In this document: positions 17,330 to 26,041 of the stretch, piece by piece
Layout of the letters: every line of letters begins with the position of its first letter
How positions within the stretch are numbered: position 1 is the first letter of the stretch
Source: Pseudobythopirellula maris
GTDB lineage: Bacteria > Planctomycetota > Planctomycetia > Pirellulales > Lacipirellulaceae
Direction of reading: 5' to 3'
Length of the DNA stretch: 64,000 nt
Assembly (NCBI RefSeq): GCF_007859945.1
Contig: NZ_SJPQ01000001.1
Coordinates: 558,001 to 622,000, forward strand
Program-made: the position numbers and the translations under genes
The notes under the pieces: model-generated
What the model saw: the letters and a program-made list of their open reading frames with translations, nothing else
Database searches by the model: none
What the model was told of the DNA's origin: nothing

Positions 17330-18307
17330 TCAGTTCCATTCGGACATCGGGAGCAACCCGTCGCCGCCGCCCTGGTTGGCCTGGGAAGTGCCGCGGGGCT
17401 GAAAGCCGTCTGCGGCGGCGCCCTGCTGGGCCGGTTGCTGGGCGGCAGGCTGGTACGTGCCGCCATTGGTGGGCAACTCGGTGATGCGCGCCGTCTGGGG
17501 CGCCGCTCCGAGCGCCGCGGCGTCAACCGCGGCGTAACCGTAGCCCGAGCCAGGCAACCGCACGCGGGGCGAAGTCGCCGTAGCGCTCGATTCGGCCGAC
17601 GCCTGACGGATCGGGGCCGAGTTGGCGATCCACCCGCCGGCAACCGGCTGCGGCGCCGGAGTGGTGGCGACCGCTTGCTGCACGGGTTGTTGCACAGGTT
17701 GTTGTGCTGGCGACTGGAAGGGGGGGTGGCTTGCGCGGGCCGCCTGCAAGTTGGCAGGAGCCTGGAAAGCGGGTTGCGACGCGGGCGCCGCTTGATTTGA
17801 GTTCGGCTGATTTGCATAGGTCGCCGGAACGGCCGACACGGCGGGGGTGGTCGGCGGCAAAACGATCCGCGACGGGTCGTGCACCAACGTGCCGCCGTAT
17901 TGCTGCGCCTCTTGCGGAGTCAGCTGACCGCCCTGATACGGCCCCGGCGTGACCGGAGCGCCGTAAGCGGGAGGCGAACCATAGATCGACGGCGTCGCGG
18001 GCGCTTGCGGGGTGATCGACGAGGGGTAGCTCGGCGCGGCGGCGCCGGGCAGCGGTGCTCCGGCCGCCGGCGCGGGGGCAAAATTCGTGGCGCCCCCCGG
18101 GGCGAGCGGCGCCGTGGCGGCCCCATCCGAATAATAGGGCTGCGCCGTGCCGGGCGGGACGGTGTGCAACGCTGGCGGTGGAACGCGATGCGCCGTGTCG
18201 AACGGGTTGGGGATCGTCGTGCTCTGCCCCTGGCAACCGGCCGACACGAGCAACGCGAACGCGATCGCCGCGGCGGAGAGATCTCCTAGTTTCGCTTCGG
18301 TCCGCAT
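17330..18307 (-). CDS. Pro/Ala/Gln-rich lipoprotein
   Basis: A protein of about 325 residues with a bacterial lipoprotein signal: MRTEAKLG, a hydrophobic AAAIAFALL, and lipobox LVSAGC with the lipidated Cys at about residue 25. The mature protein is almost wholly low-complexity, rich in Pro, Ala, Gln, Thr and Ser (repeated QQPVQQPVQQ near residue 185), with no folded domain apparent. A TTG at 18328 would add 7 residues; ATG at 18307 gives a normal-length lipoprotein signal and is preferred. It is likely an envelope-tethered flexible protein of unknown role. Confidence 0.75.
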   Translation of the reverse strand: MRTEAKLGDLSAAAIAFALLVSAGCQGQSTTIPNPFDTAHRVPPPALHTVPPGTAQPYYSDGAATAPLAPGGATNFAPAPAAGAPLPGAAAPSYPSSITPQAPATPSIYGSPPAYGAPVTPGPYQGGQLTPQEAQQYGGTLVHDPSRIVLPPTTPAVSAVPATYANQPNSNQAAPASQPAFQAPANLQAARASHPPFQSPAQQPVQQPVQQAVATTPAPQPVAGGWIANSAPIRQASAESSATATSPRVRLPGSGYGYAAVDAAALGAAPQTARITELPTNGGTYQPAAQQPAQQGAAADGFQPRGTSQANQGGGDGLLPMSEWN

Positions 18308-18430
18308 CGTAGGGCCGCCCTTGATCAAAAAGTTCCTGTATCGATTTCGTCGCTTACACGCCAGCGGCGTGGCGGGAGGCTAGAAAGCACCCAAGCTTGC
18401 GTCCAGAGCGATCCGCTCCCGCTGACGCCT

Positions 18431-19321
18431 TCAAGCCGCCCGGCGTAGCCCCTGAGCCTGTGCCCCGGCAAGGCGAACGTCGCCCCCCAGCGGCGTCGAC
18501 TCCCGCGCTCGCCGCGAGTGCTCGGCGAGGGCTTCCGCCAGGAGATCTAGCGAGAACGGCTTGCCAAACACCTCGGCGACGCCGATCGCGTGGGCGTGGG
18601 CCACGGTCTCGGCCCGCGGGAAGTCGATCATCGCCAGCACCGGAGCGACCGCGCCCCGCATCCGGCTGCAAAGCCGGCTGAGGCGCAGCGCCTCGACGCC
18701 GCCGAGTTGCCTGCCAACCCAAATCGCCGCCGCGGGCTTCTCGGCCAAGAGCCTGGGGCCGCTGTGCTCGGCGCCGCGGGGCGCCCAGACCGCCCGGAAG
18801 TTGCTATCGCTCAGAGCGTCGGAGATGGCGCTGGCGGTTTCGTAATCGGCCGTGACAACCAACACCGTCCCGCCACCAAGAGCCACGCCCTCCGGCTCTT
18901 CGTCTGCCTCATCGTTGACCGGGGTCAACCAACTCCGCCACCAACGAGGAAAAGCGTGCCAGAAGACTCGCTCGTATCCTTCGTGCGTGCCGCCGGTGCG
19001 TTCTTCGCCCTCGTGCCAGACGCCCAACATGTGAATGAATCTGGCGTCTGGATGCGCCGCCAACAGCCGCCTCGCCGTGGCTTCCATGACTGAGCCTGGT
19101 CGCGACTGGCAAAGCACAACCAACCCGGGACTCTCGCCGGTAGACTCGCTCTCGGCAAACGCCGTAACGCTGGGCTCCCGACCGATCACCTCCACCGCCG
19201 CGTGCATCTCGGCGCCCGAGGCGTCGCCGCACACCAGCACCTTGCGGGGGGCGGCTACCGACGACGTCTGCAAAGCGGTCTTGCGGTGCAGCTTGGGTAG
19301 CTGCGATTCAGAACGGGGCAT
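18431..19321 (-). CDS. Receiver-like protein without phospho-acceptor
   Basis: A protein of about 296 residues with two Rossmann-like halves. The first (about 24-110, RKVLVCGDASGAEM) is an open alpha/beta fold. The second (about 155-275) resembles a response-regulator receiver: it begins GTVLVVTADYETASAISDAL and ends with the conserved lysine segment EVFGKPFSLDLL. At the position where the phospho-accepting Asp should be, the sequence reads AAAIWVGRQLGG. It therefore looks like a pseudo-receiver that cannot be phosphorylated in the usual way. The ATG at 19321 (MPRSESQLP) is preferred over a frame extension of 33 residues without coding character. No output domain. Confidence 0.65.
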   Translation of the reverse strand: MPRSESQLPKLHRKTALQTSSVAAPRKVLVCGDASGAEMHAAVEVIGREPSVTAFAESESTGESPGLVVLCQSRPGSVMEATARRLLAAHPDARFIHMLGVWHEGEERTGGTHEGYERVFWHAFPRWWRSWLTPVNDEADEEPEGVALGGGTVLVVTADYETASAISDALSDSNFRAVWAPRGAEHSGPRLLAEKPAAAIWVGRQLGGVEALRLSRLCSRMRGAVAPVLAMIDFPRAETVAHAHAIGVAEVFGKPFSLDLLAEALAEHSRRARESTPLGGDVRLAGAQAQGLRRAA

Positions 19322-19612
19322 GGCGAAACGCCCTGAGGGGTGCGGGGATCCAGCCGAGCAGAGCAAGCCTCCGGCGGCCGGAAGCACCTTAGGGACTAAT
19401 AAGCATCGCGACGAGGCCAATCGCTCCTGAGCAAGCCGCTACCAGCCCCTCCGAAAACATGCCTTGACGCCTCGCGGCGTTTTCAAGAACATCCCGCCGC
19501 TCGAGAGAGGAAAGCCGCAAGACGCAGCCTGCTCTCGTACCGGTCGGTAACGACCGCCGAGCGAAGCCCAAACCACATCAAACAATCACCACTGACAAGG
19601 AGGTCGGTCGGC

Positions 19613-20788
19613 GTGCCCTACGAGTCTCAACCGACGTCCGACCGTTCGCCCCGGCGCCACTGCCAGCCGACGCCCACCGTCGCCGTGGCCGGAGCGCACG
19701 GCAAGACCTCCGTGGCGACACTGCTCTCGGCGGTCTTCGCCCACGGCAACCAGCTGTTCGGCCTGAAAACCACTCGCTGCGAACGCGACGGCGCCGAGTC
19801 GCGACCGGTCGCCGGCGCCATTGGCCCCGGGGCTATCGATCGCTGGCGGAAGCGTTGCGACGAGAACGATTGCGACATCGCGGTGGCCGAGGCCCCGGCC
19901 GGCGACATCGCCGACGGCGAGTTCTCACGCATCGGCTTGGTGGGCGCCTGCCTCACCGGCTTGCGTTGCGAGCGGACCCGCCGCTTCCCGTCGGTGGCGA
20001 TGCACCGGCACGCGATCGAGGCGATCACTGCAGAGACGCACCGCGAAGGTTTTGTCATCACCAACGCCGACGACCCGGCTTGTGTGCGACTGGCGTCTAC
20101 CGCCGACCGCCCGGTGCTGACATTCGGCCTCGACAAGCCGGCCGACTTCAACGCCACCGCGGTCGAGAACCACTCGGGCGGACAGGTGTTCGTCGCTACC
20201 CACCGGGGCGAATCGGCTGCGATCAGCTCGGCGATCCCGGGCGAGGCGCACCGTCGCAACTGCCTGGCGGCTGTCGCCACGGCCGTGGCGTGCGGCGTCG
20301 ACTTCCTTGATGCGGTCCGTGGCGCCGAGTCGGTGCGCCGGCTGCCGGGCGTCATGCAGAGCCTCACCGCGGGGCAGAACTTTCCGATCTACTTCGACTC
20401 GGCGCGATCGGCCGAGCCGCTGCGTCTCGCCCTGCGGGCGATGCGTCCGATGGCAAACAAACGGGTGCTGTCGGTCGTCACGCTGGACGACTCGCCCGCG
20501 TGCGTTGAAACGCTCAGCGTCGCCCGCTCGATGAGCGACCGACTGTTTGTGATCGCCCAAAGCGAGTCGCTGCTCACCGCCTCGGTGCTCGAGCAGTTGG
20601 GCGAAGGCGCCACGCTGGTCGAAGACCGCCTCACCGCCATCGCCTTGGCCGTAGGCCTCGCCGACGAGGGCGACGCCGTGCTGGTGGCCGGCGCGGCGCC
20701 GGGCGACGAAGAGGTCGAGCGGGCGGTCGCCGCCGACTTTGTCGAGCGTAGGCTGCAGCAATCAGACGACCAGAACCTAGCGATCTAG
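19613..20788 (+). CDS. Divergent Mur-ligase-like protein
   Basis: A 391-residue protein related to the ATP-dependent Mur ligases (MurC/MurE group). The P-loop GAHGKTSVATLL is near residue 27, close to the MurC form GTHGKTT. The central-domain region ITNADDPACVRLA (near 145) and the Asn in EAHRRNCLAAVATAVACGVD (near 220) fit the family. The segment that usually holds the catalytic TNxxxDHLDYHG reads TGLRCERTRRFPSVAMH, and the C-terminal DYAHTPDAL reads DSARSAEPL. Key magnesium, Lys and His positions are therefore altered. It begins with GTG preceded by a perfect AAGGAGGT 8 nt upstream. Peptidoglycan-related catalysis is doubtful; a specialised or inactive paralogue is likely. Confidence 0.75.
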   Translation: MPYESQPTSDRSPRRHCQPTPTVAVAGAHGKTSVATLLSAVFAHGNQLFGLKTTRCERDGAESRPVAGAIGPGAIDRWRKRCDENDCDIAVAEAPAGDIADGEFSRIGLVGACLTGLRCERTRRFPSVAMHRHAIEAITAETHREGFVITNADDPACVRLASTADRPVLTFGLDKPADFNATAVENHSGGQVFVATHRGESAAISSAIPGEAHRRNCLAAVATAVACGVDFLDAVRGAESVRRLPGVMQSLTAGQNFPIYFDSARSAEPLRLALRAMRPMANKRVLSVVTLDDSPACVETLSVARSMSDRLFVIAQSESLLTASVLEQLGEGATLVEDRLTAIALAVGLADEGDAVLVAGAAPGDEEVERAVAADFVERRLQQSDDQNLAI

Positions 20789-21141
20789 AGCAAAACGTTC
20801 GCATCCACAAAGCATACCTGGAGACCATTTGAAGCTTCGTTGTTGGCCGACACGAGATTGCGGGATTTCGTCCGGCCGCCCTCCCCTGGGTAGGAGCACA
20901 GAGGCCCCCGCGCGGTTACTGGGTCAATCGCGCGTGTGGGCCGCTTCACAACGGAGCTTACGTCTGAGCGTCGGGGCGGCGGCTTACGCCGCCCCGGCGT
21001 CTCAGCGGATACAACGAGGCAAATCCCCGATGCCCAAGCCCCAATAACCAATCACGCGCAAGCGTAAAACATTGGTCACTGGGGCTTGGGCATTGGGATT
21101 TATAAACGATGGTTTGCTCCCGCAAAGCCCTTGGCGTTTCG
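20789..21141. repeat. Intergenic region with two palindromic elements
   Basis: This 353-bp gap holds two hairpins. One has core GGGGCGGCG/CGCCGCCCC around GCTTA, within 20961-21008; its imperfect arms extend to the CTGAGCG/CTCAGCG ends. The other has arms ATGCCCAAGCCCCAAT... (21030-21052) and its complement (21071-21093), 23 bp with two mismatches and an 18-nt loop. They look like members of dispersed intergenic palindrome families. The rest shows no gene. Confidence 0.7.
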
Positions 21142-22338
21142 ATGACAACCACTCCCCACATTGTCTTTGCCGGCGGGGGCGCCCTCGGCAACCTCTACCC
21201 CGGACTCGCGATCGCCGAGATCCTCGCCCAGCAGTTGCCCGACGTGCGGATCACGTTCCTCGGCGACGGGCGCCCGATCGAACGCGACACGGTCACCGGC
21301 TGGGGCTGGCGCTACATGGCGGCGCCCGGCATGCGGACCCCGCTCGGCCCCCTGCGCGCCACGGCCGACATGACCATTGGAAAGTGGGTCGCCCGCTGGA
21401 TGCTGAGCGAGCACCAGGTGAGCCTGGTGGTAGGACTCGGGGGCCCCGCCACACGCCCCGCCCTGGCGGCCGCTCAAAGCCGTGGCCTGCCGAACATCTT
21501 GCTCGAAACCAACGCCGAGCCGCCCGCCGCGCATTGCCGCCTGGCGAAGCGCGCCAATCTCACCTGCGTCGCGTTCGAAGAGGCCCGCTCGCGGCTGCCG
21601 ATCGACGCGGCCCTGGCGATCACCGGCGCCCCCGGTCGGGGCGGCTTTGAGCGGATCTACTCGCGACGCGCCGCCCCGCGTCTGGCGCAGACCGGATTCT
21701 CCCGGCCGCGAGAGAAGCGGCTCGTGGTGATCGGCGGGGTGGGCGGGGCGACCTCGCTCAACGACCACACGCCGAGCGCCCTGGCCTGCCTGGGCAAAGA
21801 GCTCGACGGCTGGCGGGTGATCCATCAGTCGGGCGCCGGCCGGTTGCGTGAGACCGAAAACCGCTACCAGCGGGCCGGCGTCGACGCGCTCGTGGTGACC
21901 TATCTCGACGAGATGGCCGCCGTTTGCGAGGAAGCCGATCTGGTCGTGTGCCGCGCGGGCGGAGCGACTCTCGCCGAGCTCGCGCTGGCCGGACTGCCGG
22001 CCGTGCTGGTGCCCGATGGGCGCCCGAGCGGCGGCTCGCAACTGCGCAACGCCCAGATATACCAGCGCGAGGGCGCCTGTCGCGTGATCGACGAGGCGGC
22101 GCTGAAGAACCCGCAAACGGCCGACCGCAGCGCCCGCGACCTGTCGGTCGCCTTGGCCCGCGAATTGAGGCCCCTGTTGGTCGACGACGCCCAACGCTCC
22201 AGCCTAGCGGGCGGCATGCTGGCGATGGCCCGGCCGGGCGCCGCCGCCCAGATCGCCGCGGCCTGCGGCGAGTTGATCGAAACCGCCGCCCCCACCCGCG
22301 GGCTCGCTGTGGCGGCGCCACGCCCACAGGCCGCCTGA
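21142..22338 (+). CDS. Divergent MurG-like glycosyltransferase
   Basis: A protein of about 398 residues with the two-Rossmann GT-B fold of MurG (the lipid I to lipid II GlcNAc transferase). The N-terminal glycine loop reads GGGALGNLYPGLAIAE, where canonical MurG has GGTGGHxxPALAxA, so the catalytic-loop His is replaced by Asn. The C-terminal donor site is better kept: VVIGGVGGA, VVTYLDEM, LVVCRAGGATLAELALAGLPAVLVP and SQLRNAQ. UDP-sugar binding therefore seems possible. ATG at 21142 is chosen over 21109 because homologous sequence starts here. It lies downstream of the Mur-ligase-like gene on the same strand. I cannot tell from the sequence whether it works in peptidoglycan synthesis. Confidence 0.8.
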   Translation: MTTTPHIVFAGGGALGNLYPGLAIAEILAQQLPDVRITFLGDGRPIERDTVTGWGWRYMAAPGMRTPLGPLRATADMTIGKWVARWMLSEHQVSLVVGLGGPATRPALAAAQSRGLPNILLETNAEPPAAHCRLAKRANLTCVAFEEARSRLPIDAALAITGAPGRGGFERIYSRRAAPRLAQTGFSRPREKRLVVIGGVGGATSLNDHTPSALACLGKELDGWRVIHQSGAGRLRETENRYQRAGVDALVVTYLDEMAAVCEEADLVVCRAGGATLAELALAGLPAVLVPDGRPSGGSQLRNAQIYQREGACRVIDEAALKNPQTADRSARDLSVALARELRPLLVDDAQRSSLAGGMLAMARPGAAAQIAAACGELIETAAPTRGLAVAAPRPQAA

Positions 22339-22559
22339 GCGACCGTGTGCCCTCCGCAAGTCGCGGCTAGTGCGGGTGAGCACGGTTGAAAATACCGCTC
22401 CACGCGGTATACCTAGCCTTCCGCCCATTCTCCGCGAACAATGGAACTCCCAAGCAGCGGGGGGCGGCTGGCGCCGAGATCGGGTACTCCCGCGACGCGC
22501 CGCTTCGATCCCCTGCCCTGACGACGACCCACCCGAACGACGAATAGAGCGCACCCTCG

Positions 22560-22952
22560 ATGGCAAAAGCCAAGGCCCAAGAAGCTGAAGAAGCCCAACG
22601 GATCCTACTCGTCGACGACGACGCGGAGATCATCGAGTCGCTGCGTCTGGCGCTCGAAGCGAACGACTACGAGGTGCTGGTCGCCCGCGACGGCAATCAG
22701 GGCCTCGCGCTCATCGAGCGTGAGTCGCCCGACCTCGTGATCCTCGACATGATGATGCCCAAACGCAGCGGGTTCCTCGTCTTGGAGAAGCTCCGCCGCA
22801 CGCAGCCCGACCCGCCACGGGTGATCATGATCACCGCCAACGAGGGCAACCGCCACAAGGCGTACGCCGAAACGCTGGGCGTCGACGACTACCTGCGCAA
22901 GCCGTTCCCGATGGACCAGCTCATCATGAGCGTCAAGCGGCTGCTGGATTGA
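22560..22952 (+). CDS. Single-domain response regulator
   Basis: A 130-residue stand-alone receiver. The acidic pair DDDAE is near residue 20, the phospho-acceptor Asp is in LVILDMMMPKRSG near 63, a Thr is in IMITAN and the conserved Lys is in LRKPFPMDQL near 113. All active residues are present and there is no output domain, so it should act through protein-protein contact, as CheY or Spo0F do. No kinase gene is adjacent. It follows the MurG-like gene by about 220 bp. Confidence 0.93.
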   Translation: MAKAKAQEAEEAQRILLVDDDAEIIESLRLALEANDYEVLVARDGNQGLALIERESPDLVILDMMMPKRSGFLVLEKLRRTQPDPPRVIMITANEGNRHKAYAETLGVDDYLRKPFPMDQLIMSVKRLLD

Positions 22953-22984
22953 GCGGCCGACCGTTGGGCTGAGCAGCGCAAATC

Positions 22985-23668
22985 TCAGTACGTTTCGATC
23001 ACATCGAAACCCGAGATATGCATTAAGGGAAGCCCCCTGTTTTTCCCGTACGAACTGCTCGCGTACGCCGACGAAGACCAAATCAATCCGCCGTCAGACA
23101 TCTCCAGAGCGACCGCGTCGATCTCGTTCCAGCCGGGTACTAGGACCGAGTCGAGGTGCAGCTTCACACTCTGAACCGACTCATGCGTGGTGACTGGCAG
23201 ACGAGCGATCCCGCCGGGATCGCTTGCCGGGACCGGATCGACGCCTTCCCAGAGCAGTCGCTCTTTAGCCACCGAAGCTTTGCTGGCTGGGTATTCTACG
23301 CGTGTGGCCTTAATAAGGGCGCCTGGGCAATGAGTCTCGTGCACGACGATGGCGACAGGGACCACGGCCCGGGGGAACTCGAGCACCAGCCATTCGGCCT
23401 GGCCATCCCGGGTATTTGACGCCCACGCGGTGCGTTTATCACCGAACCCAAGAGTGTTCGGTGGCCCGACTACTTGCCAAACACTCCAGCCCGATCGTTC
23501 GCCCTGAGCTGAGGCGATCTGGTGCTTCAGTCGCCAATGGTCGCTCGCCCAGCCAACCCCCAGAGCAATCACCAGCACGAGCCAGAAGAGAGTCGACAAC
23601 CGCACGCTCAGCCGGCGCCGGCGGCGTTTGGGAAGATCGAGCGAGAGACTCAGCCGAGCGCCATCCAT
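22985..23668 (-). CDS. Membrane-anchored protein with a beta-sandwich (galactose-binding-like) domain
   Basis: A 227-residue protein: a basic N-terminus (KRRRRRLSVRLS), one membrane helix (about residues 28-45, LFWLVLVIALGVGWAS), then an extracytoplasmic domain. Residues about 70-220 contain WASNTRDGQAEWLVLEFPRAVVPVAIVVHET and VPGWNEIDAVAL, a pattern typical of F5/8 (discoidin)-like or NPCBM-like sugar-binding folds. The start is fixed at 23668 by AAGGAG 6 nt upstream; an upstream ATG at 23689 lacks such a site. It begins about 25 bp after the stop of the next upstream gene, so the two form an operon. Ligand unknown. Confidence 0.72.
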   Translation of the reverse strand: MDGARLSLSLDLPKRRRRRLSVRLSTLFWLVLVIALGVGWASDHWRLKHQIASAQGERSGWSVWQVVGPPNTLGFGDKRTAWASNTRDGQAEWLVLEFPRAVVPVAIVVHETHCPGALIKATRVEYPASKASVAKERLLWEGVDPVPASDPGGIARLPVTTHESVQSVKLHLDSVLVPGWNEIDAVALEMSDGGLIWSSSAYASSSYGKNRGLPLMHISGFDVIETY

Positions 23669-23693
23669 CGCACACTCCTTGCTCATCACACCG

Positions 23694-24437
23694 TCAGTCG
23701 AGTGCGATCTTCCGCGCCAGCGGCTCGAGCACCGCCTCGATCACGCACTCATCGAGCAGCTCGAAGCAGAGCCGCGACAGGTCGGTCAGGGCGTCGGCGT
23801 AGGTCACGCCGGCGTCGAGGCTGCCGTAGCGTCGCGCGGTGAGGTACACGCTCACCTGGTCCTCGGGGAACTCGCCCGTGCGCAGGTGGTAGGGGGTGGT
23901 GCGTGTCTCCACGCCAAGGCGGCACTGCACGCGGCTCTCCTCGTCCACGGCGATCGTGACGGTCGGCTCGTGGTGAACGAGCGTCGCCCCCGGCACGGAA
24001 GCAAACCTCTCCATCGCGGGGCTCACGCCGAACGCCTCGGCCACTAGCTGGTTGTGGTTGCCGCGGTAGTTGAAGTCGAACCCCACGAGCACGTCGAGCG
24101 CTTCGCAGTCGAGCGGGCTGATCGACAGTTCATAGGGAGCGAGCTCCAAAGCCAGGTGGTGCTGCTCTAGGGCGCCGGCGATCGTCTCCGGGTTCACCTG
24201 CCCCGAAGAGACCCGCCGCGGCTCGACCGAGCACCAGCGGTAGCTTCCGGGGTCCTTGTCGCCCTCGAGAACGTACTCGTTCTTGTCGCGGGCGTAGAAG
24301 TTCCGCATGTCGGGGTAACGCTTCTGCATCAGCTCAGCGAAGTGCAGAATCGTCTCCCGGCTTCCCGGCAGGTCCATCTCGGTGTTGAGCGTGACGTTGA
24401 CGTAGTAGTCATCCGAGAGAGACGCGTATCGATTCAT
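23694..24437 (-). CDS. Conserved hypothetical protein, 247 residues
   Basis: A soluble acidic protein without signal or membrane segment. It starts MNRYASLSDDYYVNVTLNTEMD. The frame continues 60 codons upstream but without coding character, so I use the ATG at 24437. Sequence features are mixed alpha/beta with a conserved-looking FDFNYRGNHNQLVAEAFG segment near residue 115 and VQCRLGVETRTTPYHLRTGEFP near 170. I do not recognise a named family. It is followed 25 bp later by the beta-sandwich membrane protein in the same operon. Confidence 0.7.
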   Translation of the reverse strand: MNRYASLSDDYYVNVTLNTEMDLPGSRETILHFAELMQKRYPDMRNFYARDKNEYVLEGDKDPGSYRWCSVEPRRVSSGQVNPETIAGALEQHHLALELAPYELSISPLDCEALDVLVGFDFNYRGNHNQLVAEAFGVSPAMERFASVPGATLVHHEPTVTIAVDEESRVQCRLGVETRTTPYHLRTGEFPEDQVSVYLTARRYGSLDAGVTYADALTDLSRLCFELLDECVIEAVLEPLARKIALD

Positions 24438-24630
24438 CCGTCGTGGGTCCTGGGCGGCGTGCGCGGCAAGGCTGCTCTGGGGGCAGTCTACTGAAAGTAT
24501 AGGCCTGCTGGGGAAGGTGTCAAAGCGACCCAGAGCGTCCCGCGAGCCCCCCACCGGGGCGCCGCCACGACTCGCGGCTAGCCCAGTCACCGTGGTGGAC
24601 AGCCGCTGCGTGTTCACGAAGCCCCCTACG

Positions 24631-24665
24631 AAAAAAAGCCGGCGCCCCCCTGAGGGAGCGCCGGC
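24631..24665 (-). terminator. Intrinsic terminator of the PRC-barrel gene
   Basis: Read on the minus strand, an 8-bp GC stem, GCCGGCGC (24658-24665 arm) with GCGCCGGC (24638-24645 arm), is followed by seven T (24637-24631). It lies about 30 bp after the stop of the PRC-barrel gene. Confidence 0.92.
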
Positions 24666-24696
24666 CCAAACGCCTCGCGTGTGATCAACCAGCCGA

Positions 24697-25236
24697 TCAG
24701 TTATTGTTGAGATGGTTGTTCTGCTGGTGATTCATCCGCTCGGGGCGAGTGTTCTGGGCGTTCGTCTTCCAGTTCTTTGTAGCCTTGGTGGGCCAGTTGT
24801 CCTGGTCGAAGCCTTGGTTGTTCTCGAAGGTCTCCTCGGTGGCGTCGAGCGTGCAGACCTTCTCGCCGTCCATCATCTTGTGGCTGAACGCGTTGTGCGG
24901 CACGGCGAACAGTTTGTCGCCCATGCCAAGGAAGCCGCCCGTCGAGATCGCCACATAAGCCACCTTGCCGTCCTTCTCGCTAAGCACGACGTCGTAGACC
25001 GTAGCGACCTGGTCCTCTTGGTTGTTGTAGACCGCCTTGTTCATCAGCTCGCTGGCGCGAACCAAGCCTTGCGGAAGCATCCTGTCGCTGTCGTAGTTCG
25101 AGCTGTCCGGCTTGTCGGCGCGGTGGGTCTGGGCGTGCGGCGTGGTGCGGTCGCGTTGGGTGATGGTTTGCTGGGCCATCGCCATGGGACTAAAGCCGAG
25201 GGCAAAGACGATCGCCATGAGTGTCGTGTTACGCAT
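24697..25236 (-). CDS. Exported PRC-barrel domain protein
   Basis: A 179-residue protein with a cleaved signal peptide (MRNTTLMAIVFALGFSPMAMAQQ). The PRC-barrel-like domain spans about residues 55-130: RASELMNKAVYNNQEDQVATVYDVVLSEKDGKVAYVAIS, followed by GDKLFAVPHNAF. This is the form found in periplasmic stress-related PRC proteins, often linked to membrane or cell-surface homeostasis. The tail is Asn/Gln/Thr-rich. ATG at 25236 follows GGAG with 8 nt spacing. It lies next to a cluster of stress and envelope genes and may belong to that response. Confidence 0.88.
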   Translation of the reverse strand: MRNTTLMAIVFALGFSPMAMAQQTITQRDRTTPHAQTHRADKPDSSNYDSDRMLPQGLVRASELMNKAVYNNQEDQVATVYDVVLSEKDGKVAYVAISTGGFLGMGDKLFAVPHNAFSHKMMDGEKVCTLDATEETFENNQGFDQDNWPTKATKNWKTNAQNTRPERMNHQQNNHLNNN

Positions 25237-26041
25237 CGTGTGAACTCCAGTAAAGTAAAGGGAGAATGGTTCGGCACGACCGCTCCCAAATCGCGACGCC
25301 AAATCTCGTGAAGGAGCTGGCTTGCCGTGTGGGGGTCGTTGTCAACGCTTGCCACTGATTGCGAACCTCGTGCCAATGGCGACAACATCTTCGAAAGCGG
25401 CGTTTCGCTGCGTGTCGGCCGTAGGCGTGACCGCGAGGCGGCCACGCATCTGCTGCGGAGTCGATCGCAGTGAGCGACGACAGGTCACGCCACGCGAGTG
25501 CGGTGCGCTCTATCGCTTCTAAGATGATGCTCGTGAGAAGCGACCGTGCGATCGTGAGCCTACCGACGGCTCACTGATGGGCAGCTGGCTAGTGGTCGCT
25601 AGAGCGGTTTGCTCATTGGTGCAGACGCTCGGCTCGCGATCGGCGTCATGGCTTCGTCAGCCTGCATCGACAATGCACCGCATTGCCTGCTTCGGCTTCC
25701 TCGCCACGCCGCCAATCGCTTCCCCGCTCGTCCACACCAATTCGAAAACCGCTCTAGTCGCCTTGATCAGACCCGTTCTAAAAGCATTGACTTCAGGGCG
25801 ACGAGTGGCTGGTCGCCATGACCGCAAGATGATCGCATCGAGCCCACTTTCGAACGAACAAGCCCAGCCGGCTAAAAGCGGCCAATACCGTAAGCCCATG
25901 TGCAGCAACAAGATATGGGCGCCGCCTCGCTTATCTCAGCTGCTCTGGCACACCGCGTGCAATCACCTACCAGCAGAGCCAAACGATCACGTTGGTCGCT
26001 GAGTCGCTCGAAACTTCCACGCATTTCACTAGGAGATTGTC
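25237..26041. other. Long intergenic region
   Basis: About 800 bp without a convincing gene; the ORFs present have no coding character or start signals. It contains the 159-bp palindrome described separately (25599-25757). Its right end holds the ribosome site and presumably the promoter of the DUF1328 gene, and its left end the promoter of the PRC-barrel gene. The AT content is higher than in the flanking genes. Confidence 0.5.
25599..25757. repeat. 159-bp single imperfect palindrome (MITE-like or structured element)
   Basis: The left end CTAGAGCGGTTTGCTCATTGGTG (25599-25621) matches the reverse complement of 25735-25757 at 19 of 23 positions. The similarity continues through both halves to a perfect centre CAATGC-acc-GCATTG (25671-25685). 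The geometric centre (25678) and the sequence centre coincide, so the whole element folds on itself. No ORF is inside. It resembles a miniature inverted-repeat element or a large RNA hairpin. Confidence 0.8.
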
